Origin: Chlorops oryzae
Taxonomy: Eukaryota > Arthropoda > Insecta > Diptera > Chloropidae
Direction: 5' to 3'
DNA: 64,000 nt
Assembly (NCBI GenBank): GCA_020466095.1
Contig: CM035808.1
Coordinates: 73,773,188 to 73,837,187, forward strand
Part shown: positions 1 to 11,654 of the stretch, in pieces
Layout of the letters: each line of letters starts with the position of its first letter
Position numbering within the stretch: the first letter of the stretch is position 1
Translations under genes and position numbers: made by a program
Notes under the pieces: generated by a model
The model's input: the letters and a program-made list of their open reading frames with translations, nothing else
The model's database searches: none
Told to the model about the DNA's origin: nothing

Positions 1-2642
1 GCCTGCTTGGATGTTAATGTTATAGTTCTTACTGAAACTTGGCTAAATTCTGCTATTTGTGGCAAAGAATTCTTCGATTCAAACGTCTTTCATGTCTCTT
101 GGAAAGATCGTGATTCTCTGAAAACGGGTTGTCCCAGAGGTGGCGGAGTCATCAAAGCTGTTAAGCGTTTATTTATTGTACATTCTGTGGAGCTTTTAAA
201 CAGTGATTCACTACTGGATCAGCTTATAGTATCAATCCATGGCAAATATTGCAAAATTTATTTAGTGGTTTCATATATTCCTCCTAATAGTTCTCTTGAA
301 CTATACCAAAGTCATGTAGACAATCTTAGTCAAATTGCACTAATTTTGACAGACAATGATCACTTTTGTGTTATGGGCGACTTCAATCTTTTCAATTTAA
401 ATTGGTCCCCGTCTCTTTTATACAATGGCTTCTATCCTTTGAATTCTCTCAATGAGTTGTAAACATTTGTAATTGATGGCTTTTCCAAATTGCGTTTGAT
501 CCAGTGGAATTCTTGTTTCAATAAGCTTCACAGACTCCTTGATCTTGTTTATGTCACTCAGAATCTTAATGTTGATCTACATGAATCTGTCTTTTCATTT
601 TCTAGCTCTAACTTTCATCACATCCCACTAGAACTTTCAATTGAGTTTTATGAGTTTTTTCCACTAAACACTCCTAGTGTAAGTGTTTATCGCTTTGACT
701 ATAAAAACTGTATTTTTAATCTCCTCAATTTTAAAATTAATATCACTAATTGGCATTTTCAGCTAAAGCAGTTAGGTACTGAAGGCGCGTTCAAAAAATT
801 TAAACCGGTAGTGTGCTGCTTTTTAAATGAATGAACGAACGCCACGTATCCGTGTAAAAAAATATTCCATGCCTTGGGCAACTTCTGGCTTATTGCGCCT
901 AAAAAACCTTAGGAATAAATTTTATAAAAAATCTTTGATTGCAGAGAATCCAATATTTTTTAGCCTTTATAGGCTATCCCAAGGTCTTTGTTTTATAAAT
1001 CTAGAACCTCGAATTCGCTGTTTGAAGCTGCCGAAATATTTGCAGAATTCTTCAAATCTAATTTTGAAATTGATTCTTGTCCCTCTGTAGGAATACGTCA
1101 TAACCTACCTAAAAATGCTCGTATCGACTTTGGCGCACTGTCTTTGACTGATGAGGACATTTTGGCTGGTGTTGCTCATCTGAAAAATTCATTTAAAGCA
1201 GATGTGGATGGCTTTTCTGGGTCTTTACTTCAGCAGCATTGTAGTTCCACTAAAATTAATCCTAAATAAATCATTAGCCGATGGTGATTTTATTGATGAT
1301 TGGAAATTAGCTTCTATAACCCCTATTTTAAAAACTGGGAATAAAAATAATGTTGAAAACTATAGACCAATTTTGAAATTGTCTAATATATGTAAGCTCT
1401 TTGAATCCATAATAAAGGAAAAAAAATTTTTGCTGTTAGAAATATTATCTCAATATCGCAACATGGTTTTTTCCGGGTCGCTCTACTATCACTTACCTTG
1501 TTTTATTTTCTGAGTACTGCATAACAGCTTTTTCCCATGGTCATCAGATTGATGTTATCTACACCGACTTTTCGAAATCATTTGATAAAGTCTCACACAG
1601 TCTTCTCATTGCTAAGCTTTACAAAATCGGCTTTCCTTCTTAATTTCTTACTTGGCTTGAGTCTTATCTGTCTAACAGATTGTGTTATGTATGCATTAAA
1701 GACATTTATTCTAAGCCCTTTATTGCAACTTCTGGAGTACCGCAAGGAAGCAATTTGGGTCCATTGCTTTTTATTATTTTCATCACTGATGTTACTGAAG
1801 TAATTGAGCACTGCAAATGTCTCCTATTTGCGGACGACTTAAAAATCTTTCGTGAACTGCTTAGTGAGGATGACTTCCGTCTCATTCAGTCTGATATCAA
1901 CTCCAATCTTGATGTCTGTGGTAAAAACCATCTCTTTCTAAATGCAAGGAAATGTGCTTTTGCAACTTACACAAAATCTAATTTTTCAATAATTGCCTCC
2001 TACTCACTAGGAAACTCTGTGCCTAGTAGAGTCGAGGTCTTTAAGGATCTCGGAGTGGTGTTTGATACTAAATTTACCTTTGTTAACCATCTAAACTTTA
2101 TAAAAGCGAAGTGTTATGCGACGCTTGTTTTCATAAGGCGAAATAGCTTTCATTTTTCTGACCCTTATACTTTTAAATCGTTTTATATTTCGCTAGTAAG
2201 ATGCAAATTGCAATATGGCTCAATTATCTGGAATCCATTTTATGTAGTGCATGTTAATCGTATTGAACGTATACAAAAAGTTTTTACGCGTTTTGCTTTA
2301 CGGGCCTTAAATTATGGTGTAAATTTACCAGCTTATAATGTACGCTGTATGTTCATCGGTTTAAAGCCACTTGACTTACGAAGAAAAATTAATTCCTTAC
2401 TTTTTATTGCTGATATCATTAGCTCTCGTATTGATTGTCCAGATCTTCTAGCCCTTATAAATTTTGAAGTCCCTGTACGAAGGCTAAGAAATCCCGCGTA
2501 TTTTTATGTTGGATTCATCAAAACTAACTATGCTCTCAATGCACCATTAGTAAGATCCCTGACTGCTTTTAATGCCTTAACTTTGATTAATTTTATTGAC
2601 TTTTCTTTTTCAAAGTCTGTTCTAAAAAAATACCTTAAATAA
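1..2642 (+). pseudogene. CR1/Jockey-like LINE ORF2 remnant (endonuclease + reverse transcriptase)
   Basis: This is the second ORF of a non-LTR retrotransposon, cut off by the window start. The endonuclease (EEP) part spans about 1-450, with the motifs TETWLN, RGGGV, SYIPPNSS and MGDFNL. The reverse transcriptase spans about 1250-2640, with SGVPQGSNLGP and the catalytic FADD box near 1830. The frame changes at least five times between 450 and 1700, so the copy is dead; the last 320 codons (1680-2642) are open. It is the same family as the - strand LINE at 18.8-21.2 kb, sharing FFDSN, DSLLDQL and SYIPPNSS. The 3' end is just after 2642, followed by AT-rich sequence without a clear poly(A). The clade is inferred from the FADDLK-type RT and the PHD-like ORF1 of its relative. 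Confidence 0.85.
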
Positions 2643-5057
2643 TATTATTATATAATAAGTGCAGCTATTTATATCTAGCTCATAATATTTTCAATGTATA
2701 TGATTGTTGTTTTAAGTATAGTCTATATATAATATCAAAACATCGGTGTTGCCATCTGCCTTTTTTATGCATTCAACATAGGTAGTAAAAAAAAGGTAGT
2801 AAAACTACATTTACGTTTTATTTACAAGTTTATGAATAGATAGCGAGAACCGAATTTAATGATTATAGTCTCAAAAAACTCGTCGCTAATTTACGAATTT
2901 AACACTTGAGTCGAAGTTTTAATTTTTTTACGACATGTCTATTTTCCAGTCTGCTGAAAGAAGCAACTCAAAATTGAATTTTTTAAAAATGGTAGTAATA
3001 ATTTGACGTTTATAAAAAAATTTCAAAAAGCAATCCAATATTCTTCGTGTTAGGCTCGTTGGAAAGGTTATTTCACATAATTTTCAGATCTGTATACCAA
3101 ATAATAAAAATAAAGACTCCCAAGTGGACGTATCTTTTTTACATCCGATAAATTCGAGTTGGAGTAACTCCAGATCCGCACAGTATTAACTGATTTTGTT
3201 TTTTTATATTTTAAAAGAAAGGTGAGTCTGTTCTCTATAAAGTGTCATTCAATTTCGGAACGAAAAATATGTCTTGCGTACAAAATTTTGATGAATCTAG
3301 CGCACCTCAGGTTTTTCCCCATACAAATCACTTTCCAGATTTCAAGGCCCATGAGCGGCCTCTAAAACTTAATCAATCCTGATAAAACTTCATATATTAT
3401 ATATCATATTTTAGACCTATTTCAACATTTTGAGACTATGGCAGCTGGGAAAATCTGACTTTTCCAAATAAGGGCCACCCTAAAGTACAAACATATATAC
3501 ATATATATATATATGAATAGAACACGCAAAAAGGCAAAGGAAGATTTGCAAACAAAGACAACTAACAGAAAATGTATTAAAGAAAACAAGAACTTTTTCA
3601 TCACGAGTTTAAATCGAAAATCTTGAAACTTTCAAGATTCTGATTTTTGTAGTTGCATAATAGGCAAAAACAAAACAGAATTCTAGAATAATAAAGACAT
3701 GTATTTTACGATATGTCTACGCTTATATGAAAAACACGTTCATTTTTTAGACTCCAACCAAAAATTTAAAAAAAATACTTACACAAATAATTTTTCTTTT
3801 ATATTAATCACAAAAGTTCAAAAATACCTGATGTTGAAGGCTCCATATCGCAATATTAATTTAATTAAACACTTTTTTCACAATACTTCTTTAAAACAGA
3901 AAAAAAAAATTCCGATCTATCACCAAGCGCGACCGAAAATCGAATCAAGCACCAACTTTTAAAGCGTAAAACATGATAACCAAATTCGCTACATCCGTTA
4001 TTATTTCTGCATTGAATGCAGAATTTTATGTTGTTTTACAAGTAAAAAAAATTTCAAATATCCGAAAAAAATTTGAATTTCTGCTCACTTTTGACATCAA
4101 AAAATGTGCGGCGCTAGCTAATATCAGAGCTTGTACATGTAAAGGGATCGATTGGACCGATTCCGTAACACTGGCGGCGAACGTTCAACACTTATTTTAT
4201 TTTAAACTTTCTTATATATATTTATTTTTTTTTTACATGCACTTCTCACGCACTTTGAAGAGTCATTTATTTAAGATTCACCGTCTCTAATTTTTATTTG
4301 TTGGTTTTTTTTGTTTTGTATTACTTATTTCTGTTATTAATTTAATTTTGTCCATTTTTTATTTAACAATGTTTAATTTTGTTTTAGAAAACGCGTCCGA
4401 CCGAAGGGAATGCTTGTTTCGAATGACCTGAAATTTTTTTGTGTTAACAAAAAATATAACTATTGCCACAATTTTCTTTTACTTTTGATTAAAAATATTT
4501 AAAACAGTTTAACGCTTTTTTAACGAAAATATATGTATATTCGTCTTTTTCAGCAAGAGACATAAAAATAAAACGCGTTGTCAAATTAAGATGAACGCTG
4601 AAGAATCACAAAAAATACAACAAGCTTCCTTCTCCGACCGTTCTTTCTATATGCCCCTTTTCTTTCAAACATTTTAAAATGATAATAATATATTTTCTGA
4701 GATATAGAGCTCCACGAAAATTAATATGTATAGCTATCAAGATGTTTTACAATTAAGGGACCACAAAACCAGTTTTCCCAGATGACAGCACTGTTTTTCA
4801 AACCCGTTTAGTAAATCTTAGCTGTGATGAAGTTTATTATTTTATTGGCAGTTTTTGTTCTACTCGTTCGTCTGTCTTACTGAATTAATGCTTCAATGCT
4901 CAGCTATAAAAGTAAAAACCAAAAGAGTAGAAAAGCTTTATAAATGGGAATAGAATGAAATAATATTGTGCATATAGGGGTATATAAGATTTTTTCAGAT
5001 TGATTTCAGATTGCTCTGGTATGCTCTGGTTACTCATTTATCCCTCCTCAGTTTCTG
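2643..5057. other. AT-rich non-coding stretch
   Basis: No reading frame here resembles a known protein. Short open frames exist (for example 3973-4290) but have low-complexity AT-driven composition and no partner exons that I can see. A short (AT)/(ATAC) microsatellite lies near 3487-3515. The right end could be intron of the host gene whose terminal exon starts at 5131. Confidence 0.5.
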
Positions 5058-5116
5058 TTGCATATAAGCTCTCTATTAGACTTAAAAAAAGTAACTTTCA
5101 TAATATTTTTTTGTTT

Positions 5117-5130
5117 TTTTTTTGTTTCAG
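5117..5130 (+). promoter_or_regulatory. Splice acceptor of the host terminal exon
   Basis: A long T-rich tract ends in TTTGTTTCAG, a strong insect 3' splice site. The downstream frame stays open for about 310 codons, and the T-run upstream explains the artificial poly-Phe start if one reads from the ATG at 5058. The exon begins after the first base of a codon (phase 1). Confidence 0.7.
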
Positions 5131-6193
5131 AAAGCCTTGATGGTCAATGTGATATTGAGACCTATGTTGAGCCTCCGCACTATGGGTTACAAGCTTATAT
5201 TGAAAAAAGCATAATTGCAAGATTACCTCCCGATCTACTTCCGTTTCCTGATTACAATAAATCAAATTTACCGTCAATGCAAGGCTCTGATTCAAACATC
5301 TGTCGAAAATTTACGTCTGACATTCAGCTTACAGTGGTTTCTGATCCTCCAAACATGTTAGTGACACAAAGTACCATACACGAAAAAGTTATTATGGAAA
5401 CGCCGACCCGTTTTAGAACACTGCAATATAAAAAGGCGAACAATTGGCAAAATCAAATCACGTCGCCATTTCTTTCTGCTCATTCAAAAAATTCTGATGT
5501 AACAATAAGCCATGGATATGTGACCCTGCCGAGACAACCCCGCGCAAACACATGCACAAAACCCGTGCATTTAGGATCGAAACCCGCAACATTCAGTATC
5601 AGTGAAACGGGTAGTCGGTCAAAATTGGAATGGGAAGGAGATCCCATTTACGATAACCTGGGCCTACGAACTACTGTCGGAGGTAACTTAAACATTGATA
5701 TTCATGAATCAACACCAGCGAAGTCGGATGTACGTTACAACATCCAACAGCGAGCTTTAAAAGAAATGTCAAGGTCGACTTCACAGGAATCAAATGCTTG
5801 TTCGAATGTATCGCAGCTTGAAAGAGTGAACCCAAATTGCGATATACTGGCTCCCATGCATAATCCAGCGGACTCTTCATTTCGGTATAAAAGAAGACTT
5901 CATTCCAGTTCTTACGTCGGTTACCAGGAATTGATGAATCAAATCGAAACACCGTTACTTAATATATCATATGAAACAGTAAAACCCCATTCTAATTTAA
6001 CGATCGTCCCAATGTCCAAAACGATAGCGCCCAAAAAGGCACTCTACTCGAAGGCAGCACAAAAACCAAAAAAATACCACCTCGGCCACCACCAAAGCCA
6101 ATCAAAATACGTGCCCCTACACGAGCTGTAAATATGCAAGGTTCTAACAATGAATACGTTGATGAACAATGGGATTACGGTACTGAGGTTTAA
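5131..6193 (+). CDS. 3'-terminal exon of a host protein, unidentified, with a homopolymer frameshift
   Basis: I do not recognise the protein. The visible part is hydrophilic and low in structure: a tyrosine-containing PIYDNLGL motif (about residue 200 counted from 5058), a TLPRQPR motif, many Ser/Asn/Pro, and no transmembrane segment or catalytic domain. Read straight through, the frame stops at 6131 after a tail of unlikely composition. At a run of seven A near 6069 the next frame instead gives a proline-rich tail (IPPRPPPKP...) ending WDYGTEV at a stop at 6191-6193. A terminal TEV is a class I PDZ-ligand pattern. This suggests the cytoplasmic C-terminus of an adhesion or signalling protein, which is inference only. 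The frameshift may be a sequencing or assembly error or a real lesion. Confidence 0.6.
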
Positions 6194-6501
6194 GTTAAGA
6201 CATAAAAATCGTAGTGACATCTTTTTAGCTGTAGCGGCCAGAGTTTTTTAGAACGAAAATAGCGTAACATCCCCTTTTTTATAGTACTGTAACTACAGTC
6301 GTGCATCTTGCATACTCGACAGTGTGTGTCAGACAATAAGCTAAAAGAACATGGTAAATGTTTGACAAAATGTCAATAATCATTCTTTACTCTATGTTGC
6401 TTTGTCGGTTTACAAGTCCAAAAATCATCGTACAATATTGATGATGGCTTGTCGTGTAACATTTTTTATAAAGATTTTACCTACGGATGTTCCTGCATGT
6501 T

Positions 6502-6507
6502 AATAAA
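6502..6507 (+). terminator. Poly(A) signal AATAAA of the host gene
   Basis: AATAAATAAA lies about 310 bp after the stop at 6191-6193, a normal 3'-UTR length. No other poly(A) signal of that quality is nearer. Confidence 0.55.
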
Positions 6508-6887
6508 TAAACTTATAATTTAACTTAATATTTTTCACAGCCTTTATTATTTTTAACAAAAATCAAAAGGTAAGAAAGGAACATAAAACAAAATTCCGCT
6601 ATATCCCCATTCATGACCTATTGAGATGCAATGAAGTCAAATTTTGTTTTAAGTGACAATTAAGTCACCTGTAATCTAACATATAGTATAAATTAACTGC
6701 TTGGTCTAGTTCCGGGTACGGATAAAGCCAAAATCTTGGGCTGTATGCAACAGCATTTCAAGCATAACTGCTTGCAATGATACCATGCACAAGACACTTA
6801 ATAAACCTACGCAAAAAATGAAAACCCAAATTTGCAATGAAAGACAGTCAGGTGGCCATTTAGGTCCTGTAGTCACACAGTGAAATC

Positions 6888-7150
6888 GTGAATATTATGC
6901 GGAACAGTAAATGTGCTCATAAGCTAGCCAGAAGTATTCAAGTGACGATACACTGGACGTCTTTACACTTTGGTCATAAGTGCAATGAAGAAGCTGACAG
7001 ATTGGCGAGGAAGGGAGCAAAAATGGCTCCATATGGACCTCAGCCAATATTTAGTGTTAGCAGATCGCAGGAAATTCAATTAATTTCAGACTTCCTTGCA
7101 GAGGCGAACGGGATATGGTCTCGCACAGCTGGTCTTAAATATACCAAAAC
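6888..7150 (+). pseudogene. LINE RNase H fragment (I/Loa-type)
   Basis: The fragment reads through the end of a retrotransposon RNase H domain: a W-x-x-x-H-x-G-H-like stretch, then NEEADRLARKGA, the usual C-terminal helix of LINE RNase H (compare NERADDLARQG at 49.0 kb). It starts abruptly and ends where an LTR-like repeat begins at about 7155, so it is a truncated fragment cut by that insertion. The remainder of the open frame to 7274 belongs to the repeat. Confidence 0.7.
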
Positions 7151-7154
7151 GTGC

Positions 7155-7470
7155 TGTCCGTTTTTCGCCGTAGCCGTAGCCGCTATGGGGGCGATCCCGT
7201 CATCGAACCGATTCAACGAAATGTTCTCTCACTGGTTCAACAGCTCGATCAAGCGAAGACAGCGGAGTCTTTGATAGCTACCGCTAGGACGTGCCTCGCC
7301 GTTCCGCAAATGCAAAAGTCATAAGTTAGTGAGTTCGATCGATTTGTGTAAACCGCGCGCGCTCGCCTTACTCCGTGATAAATAATAATAAACTACTTAA
7401 AAAGAAAATCGCTAAGAAGTCAAAATTTTTTATTCTTATTCGCCTAAATAAAATCGAATTTTGTTAGATT
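7155..7470 (+). repeat. LTR-like repeat, copy 1 (partner at 13909)
   Basis: It starts TGTCCGTTTTTCGCCG and matches 13909-14237 along its length, including a CCGCTAGGACGTGCC block, a GTAAACCGCGCGCGC block and a GATAAATAA poly(A)-like signal. A TGTC start and a transcription-end signal in the body fit an LTR. In copy 2 the shared sequence continues directly into an AATCGCG(T/C)CGCG(A/C)AAACGCC block; here that block is found only at 7832, after 355 bp of extra sequence. Confidence 0.6.
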
Positions 7471-7825
7471 TGACGACGAATTTTGAAATTGTTTCTTAAT
7501 GTTTTAACCGGCTTCTTTGGTCTAAAATGTTCCAGTGCGATTTAAGAAAAAACTTTAATCCACTAATTTCCCGACGTTTCGATTATTTTTTGTCATCTTC
7601 TTCAGGGGATGTTTTATTATTTCCTACAAATCACACTATTTGTATATGCAATATTTGCAATATTTCAATTTGAAAATTTTTTTTATAAAACGTCAAAACG
7701 AATAAACTAGTAACCACTTTTTTTAACATTTAATGACAAAAACTAACAATTAAACAAAGTGAAAAATTAAACGACAAAGAAGAAAGAAACAAAAACCCTT
7801 TTAGCCAGTTGCTTAGTGTCAAGTT
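7471..7825. other. Insertion within copy 1 of the LTR-like repeat
   Basis: Comparison with 14237 onward shows that this segment is extra. It contains CCCGACGTTTCG (7570-7581) and CATCTTCTTCAGGGG, which read on the other strand as a CTGAAGAAG ... CGAAACGTCGGG pair. I recall similar pairs from arthropod mobile elements but cannot name the family. No coding potential. Confidence 0.4.
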
Positions 7826-8239
7826 AATTGCAAATCGCGCCGCGCAAACGCCGACAAACATATTAAGAGAAATCAAAGAAAAAATCAATATTCAAAATTT
7901 GAATCGCGTTGTGCAACCGCCGTCAAACCAAAAACAAAGTCCAAAGACGGCTTTCCCATTTCATTTGCATCATAAGCAGGTACGTTTGCCCTTTATTGTC
8001 CTTGACATTAACATTTGGCCGTGCCGGGAGCCTGGAATCAGCTCCGGTGGACCATTCAGTGCAGAAAGGGCAAAAGAGTCCGCACACGCGTACAACGTGC
8101 TGCGACCTTCAATCCCCCTGCTGTTGCATTCTCAAGGACATCGAATCACAGTTCCAGAACACGGGAATCGTATGCATTGAAATCGTGTACAGACTCTGTC
8201 TCTCTTTGACTTAATACTTTAAATTGGCAGCGTACCCGT
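7826..8239 (+). other. Remnant of LTR-element interior, unrecognised
   Basis: After the AATCGCGCCGCGC block, two imperfect copies of a roughly 75-bp unit (near 7830 and 7895) run into GC-richer sequence with overlapping open frames in three phases. None shows a motif that I can assign. It is probably untranslated leader or decayed gag of the element whose LTR is 7155-7470. Confidence 0.3.
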
Positions 8240-8669
8240 TTGCCAGTCGACTGAAAGTCTAATTGTTTCCTTGTTTCCTTCAGCTGAGAACGAAGAGAGG
8301 GAGTCGGCCGGCCAGCGAATTGTTTTTTCTTTTTCGGTTCTTTGAAAGTCTTTGCGAATCGGTTTTCTTCCTTTGCTCCATATATCAAGCGGCCTTGGTG
8401 TTGAAAAAATGGGAGGGGATATGCATTTGTATACGCATCGTGAAAAACACACAGTCATACTTATTGCGTAGGTCAGTTCCGCCACCGTGTGTCGAAATTA
8501 ACTCCCAATATCTTGAGCAGTAGCGAGCGCCCATCGAACGTCGAACATATACCGATCGAGCGTGCAGTCTCGAGACTAGAGCAATAAGAGCAAAGCATGA
8601 TGTATGTTGGCTCCGTTGCTTTGCTGGGCTGTAACTTCTAGGATCTAGACATATGCTATATTTCATCAT
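8240..8669 (+). repeat. LTR fragment (left part), partner of 11655-12070
   Basis: Diverged direct repeat of 11655-12070. Both contain GAGAACGAAGAGAGGGAGT, a GTTTTTTCTTTTTCGG block, GTAGGTCAGTT(C/T)CGCCA and AGCAGTAGCGAGCGC. The match breaks at 8670 and resumes at 11369, exactly the ends of the hAT-like element. It is therefore one LTR opened by that insertion. Confidence 0.65.
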
Positions 8670-9030
8670 TAGAGCTTGTCAAAAGTGTTAAATTAAAACC
8701 TGAAATTTGTTGTTAAAATGTTAAGGAAAAATGACGAAAAATGTTGGAAAAATTGTTAAATTAAATTTTAAGGCGAAACTCCATTAACGACGGAAAGGAT
8801 GGTTGTTGCGGTATACGGGGCAAAGGTGAAAATATTTGTGCGGCTTCCATTGAATCAATGTATTGAAATGTATTCAAATCGATGCAGCTACATTTCTTTC
8901 GCCTAAAACGCCTGAAATGTTCCGTCGGTTATGGAGACAAAACAATTTAACAGCTACTCACTAAAAATTATCTCTTTAAAGTAGACTAGTATTAATTCAA
9001 ATATATTAAAATACTCCTTGGCATTAATAA

Positions 9031-10587
9031 CACAGGCCTGCAAAATTGAAATTTTATTCTCCCTTTTTGAGTTGCAGTAGTGATTCTATTAGATTTTTGT
9101 GTGCTGAAAAAATGAAAATTTTCCAAAAAATTCCATCACTTCAGAATTTCGAGAAAATCGCGTAAGAGTTTTTAACGACCATTGCTTTTTTGAAACTCGT
9201 TTTGCTCGTATATGGCTTAAAATATTTTAAAATTTTTTTAATCTTTTATGTTCTTAAAACATCATTCTTTAATATGACATCAAAAATAACTAACTAAACA
9301 TTAAATGAATGGTGTAAAATGATGCTCAAATCGAAAATTTGAAAATTTTTTGAACGATTTTCAGTTTTTTTGGACTTTGAATGAACATAGCTTTTTAAAT
9401 TGTTAGCCAATACATTGTGTGTACATACGTCAAATCCATGATACAAAGAGAGAAAGATAGCGCCACTTCGGATACCGCTATTTTGTAGCATTCGCATTGT
9501 TGTTGTTTCCCATGCTAAAGTATAGTTGTGACGTTGAGCTTAGCGTGCAAAACAACAAAAACGAAGCTCTCATTTTGTATTTGTGACATCATCGGGCTGA
9601 AGTGGCGCTATCTTGTTTTCTTGTATCATGCGTCAAATCTAAGAACTGCAGCACAAACAGTTTCCACGATATAGAGGTTTTTCTAAAGCAACTCAAATCG
9701 GAGATTCGTATACATAACATAATACAAGTTGGAAATGAAAAACTCACTTGTTTTTTCGTTTGAAAAATAAGAAATTATTAGATCAATTTGATATATTGGG
9801 TCAAGGAAAAATAAAGTTCTGATTAAAATTTGCGTAATTCCATAGCTCACTTCGTTTACTGCCGCGACACAGCTTTTGGTCACTATATAAGCTTGTATGT
9901 ATGCATTTTAATAGAAAATATTGAGCTCATTTGACCTCAAGAAGAACGAATGTTAATTTTGTTCGCTCTATTATAAGCAATTTATTTTTTTCCAACTCAA
10001 TATTTCAAATCGATCTAGTAATTTCTTCTTTTTCAAACGAAAAAACAAGTGAGTTTTTCATTTCCAACTTGTATTATGTTATGTATACGAATCACCGATT
10101 TGAGTTGCTTTAGAAAAACCTCTATATCGTGGAAATTGTTTGTGTTGCAGTTCTTAGATTTGACATATGTACACACAATTTATTTGCAAACAATTTAAAA
10201 TATCGTTTTTGGAAGGGCGACTGCTAATGGGTGGGCTATGTTCATTCAAAGTCCAAAAATAATAAAAATCTTTGAAAATTTTTTCAAATTTTCGACTTTG
10301 AGCATCATTTTACACCATTCATTTAACGTTTTGTTAGTTATTTTTGATGTCATATTAAAGAATGATGTTTTAAGAACATAAAAGATTTAAAAATTTTAAA
10401 ATATTTTAAGCCATATACGAGCAAAACGAGTTTCAAAAAAGCAATGGTCGTTAAAAACTCGTACGCAATTTTCTCAAAATTCTGACGTGATGGAATTTTT
10501 TTTTGAAAATTTTCAATTTTTCAGCACACAAAAATCTAATAGAATCACTACTTCAATTTCAAAGGGGATTTTTGATGTCGGCCTGTG
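9031..10587. mobile_element. Foldback-type long inverted-repeat element
   Basis: The two halves are reverse complements over most of their length: for example 9110-9400 pairs with 10250-10560, and 9683-9883 pairs with 9931-10113, giving two mirror-image open frames with the same peptide. The outer ends read CACAGGCC inward on both sides and are flanked by TAA. The left arm is longer because it carries a 194-bp MITE. No transposase gene; the mirror open frames are a by-product of the arms. Confidence 0.75.
9437..9630. mobile_element. Short MITE with a perfect 9-bp target duplication
   Basis: The ends are inverted repeats (CATGATACAA..., then GATAGCGCCACTTC in both arms). CGTCAAATC flanks it exactly at 9428-9436 and 9631-9639. 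A 9-bp duplication is typical of Mutator-like elements; family assignment is inference from that length. The opposite arm of the foldback lacks this insert, confirming it came later. Confidence 0.75.
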
Positions 10588-11368
10588 TAATTAAATACAT
10601 GAAAACAAAAATGTTAGTGCTGTATTTATGTTTCTGCTATCAAGCCTTAATCAGAGATATATAACTTAATTTGCTTGTATTTTATAAGATATCACCCCTG
10701 TGTGGAAGAGGAAAATGTCATAAAAGGCATACCAAGTAAGAATTGACGATCAATTCTGTCGAGTAAGTGTAAAAGCGAATGCAACTACAAAAGGGAATAT
10801 CGATAGGAATTGACGGTCAACAATTGACTAGTGTAAAAGGCCTCAATGCGAAACTATTCATTCAGATGAAGTCATTCGTGTTTCGTTTTCTACCTCATTT
10901 GCTTCTTCTTTTTTTCAACCTGCTTTGAAATAGTCTTTCTTGCCTTCTTTGAAAATGGAATAGAAGTGTGAGTAAATGACAGAATATGAATGAATTTAGA
11001 TCGCATGTATAAAAATTTTTCTTTTGCTCTTTACTTCTTTTCCCGATAACCATCGATAAAATTAGGGATGATAGCAATTTTTACTTGTTTCGCTACTTGT
11101 TTCGATCTGAAACACGAAGTTTCGAAGTGTTTTGGATGTCAAAATTTTTATGGTGAATCCAGTGCTTCGAGCTGAAACACGTTTCGTCTGAAAATTCGAC
11201 ATAATATATTGGGAACAGAAATTGCATGAAATTAAAAAAAAAAAAATTTGAACGAACATGAGGAAATATGTTAAAAATTCAAAAATCGCTAAAATTGTTA
11301 TATCAAAAATCTACCAAAAATTGTTAAAAATTGTTGTTTTAACATTTTAGCATTTTTGACAAGGTCTA

Positions 11369-11490
11369 GTCATCATCAACATATGCTGGGATGCTGGCAC
11401 TCTGCTGATAGTCTGTGCATGCAACTGTTTAGATTGAAATTCGAAAGTCTTTATCGAGATTTTTTACGAACAAATAAATTATTTCAACTT
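11369..11490 (+). repeat. LTR fragment (right part) after the hAT-like insertion
   Basis: Matches 12112-12215: ATATGCTG(G/C)GATGCT, CTCTGCT(G/A)A, GTGCATG and a GAACAAATAAA poly(A)-like signal. It completes the LTR begun at 8240. About 160 bp separates it from the next LTR copy, so the two LTRs lie almost in tandem. Confidence 0.6.
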
Positions 11491-11654
11491 GAATATTATT
11501 GCGATTTTATTGAATTCTATTGAAGCGACTGGATTTTTCTTAAATTGAATTTGGGGTTGCATGTTTCATTGCAAACGTTCCTGTTGCTATTTGGCGTGAA
11601 CGGTGGTTTTTTTTGCAAGGCAAATAAAGTGACAACAACAACAAAGTGACCTAG

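Larger units (their letters stand above)
8670..11368. mobile_element. Non-autonomous hAT-like DNA element
   Basis: The terminal inverted repeats read TAGA(G/C)CTTGTCAAAA inward from both ends, followed by (G/A)TG(T/C)TAAA. Flanking 8-mers are TTCATCAT at 8662-8669 and GTCATCAT at 11369-11376, identical at 7 of 8 positions, as expected for an 8-bp hAT target duplication. The LTR sequence continues on both sides. No transposase is present. About 1.56 kb of the length is a separate foldback element, leaving roughly 1.1 kb of hAT-like sequence. Confidence 0.65.

Noticed and set aside
5058..5130. ATG and hydrophobic 'signal peptide' at the start of the host open frame
   Set aside because: The hydrophobic run is translated from the polypyrimidine tract in front of a splice acceptor.
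9683..10113. Two similar 60-66 codon open frames on opposite strands as a gene pair
   Set aside because: They are the two arms of a foldback element.
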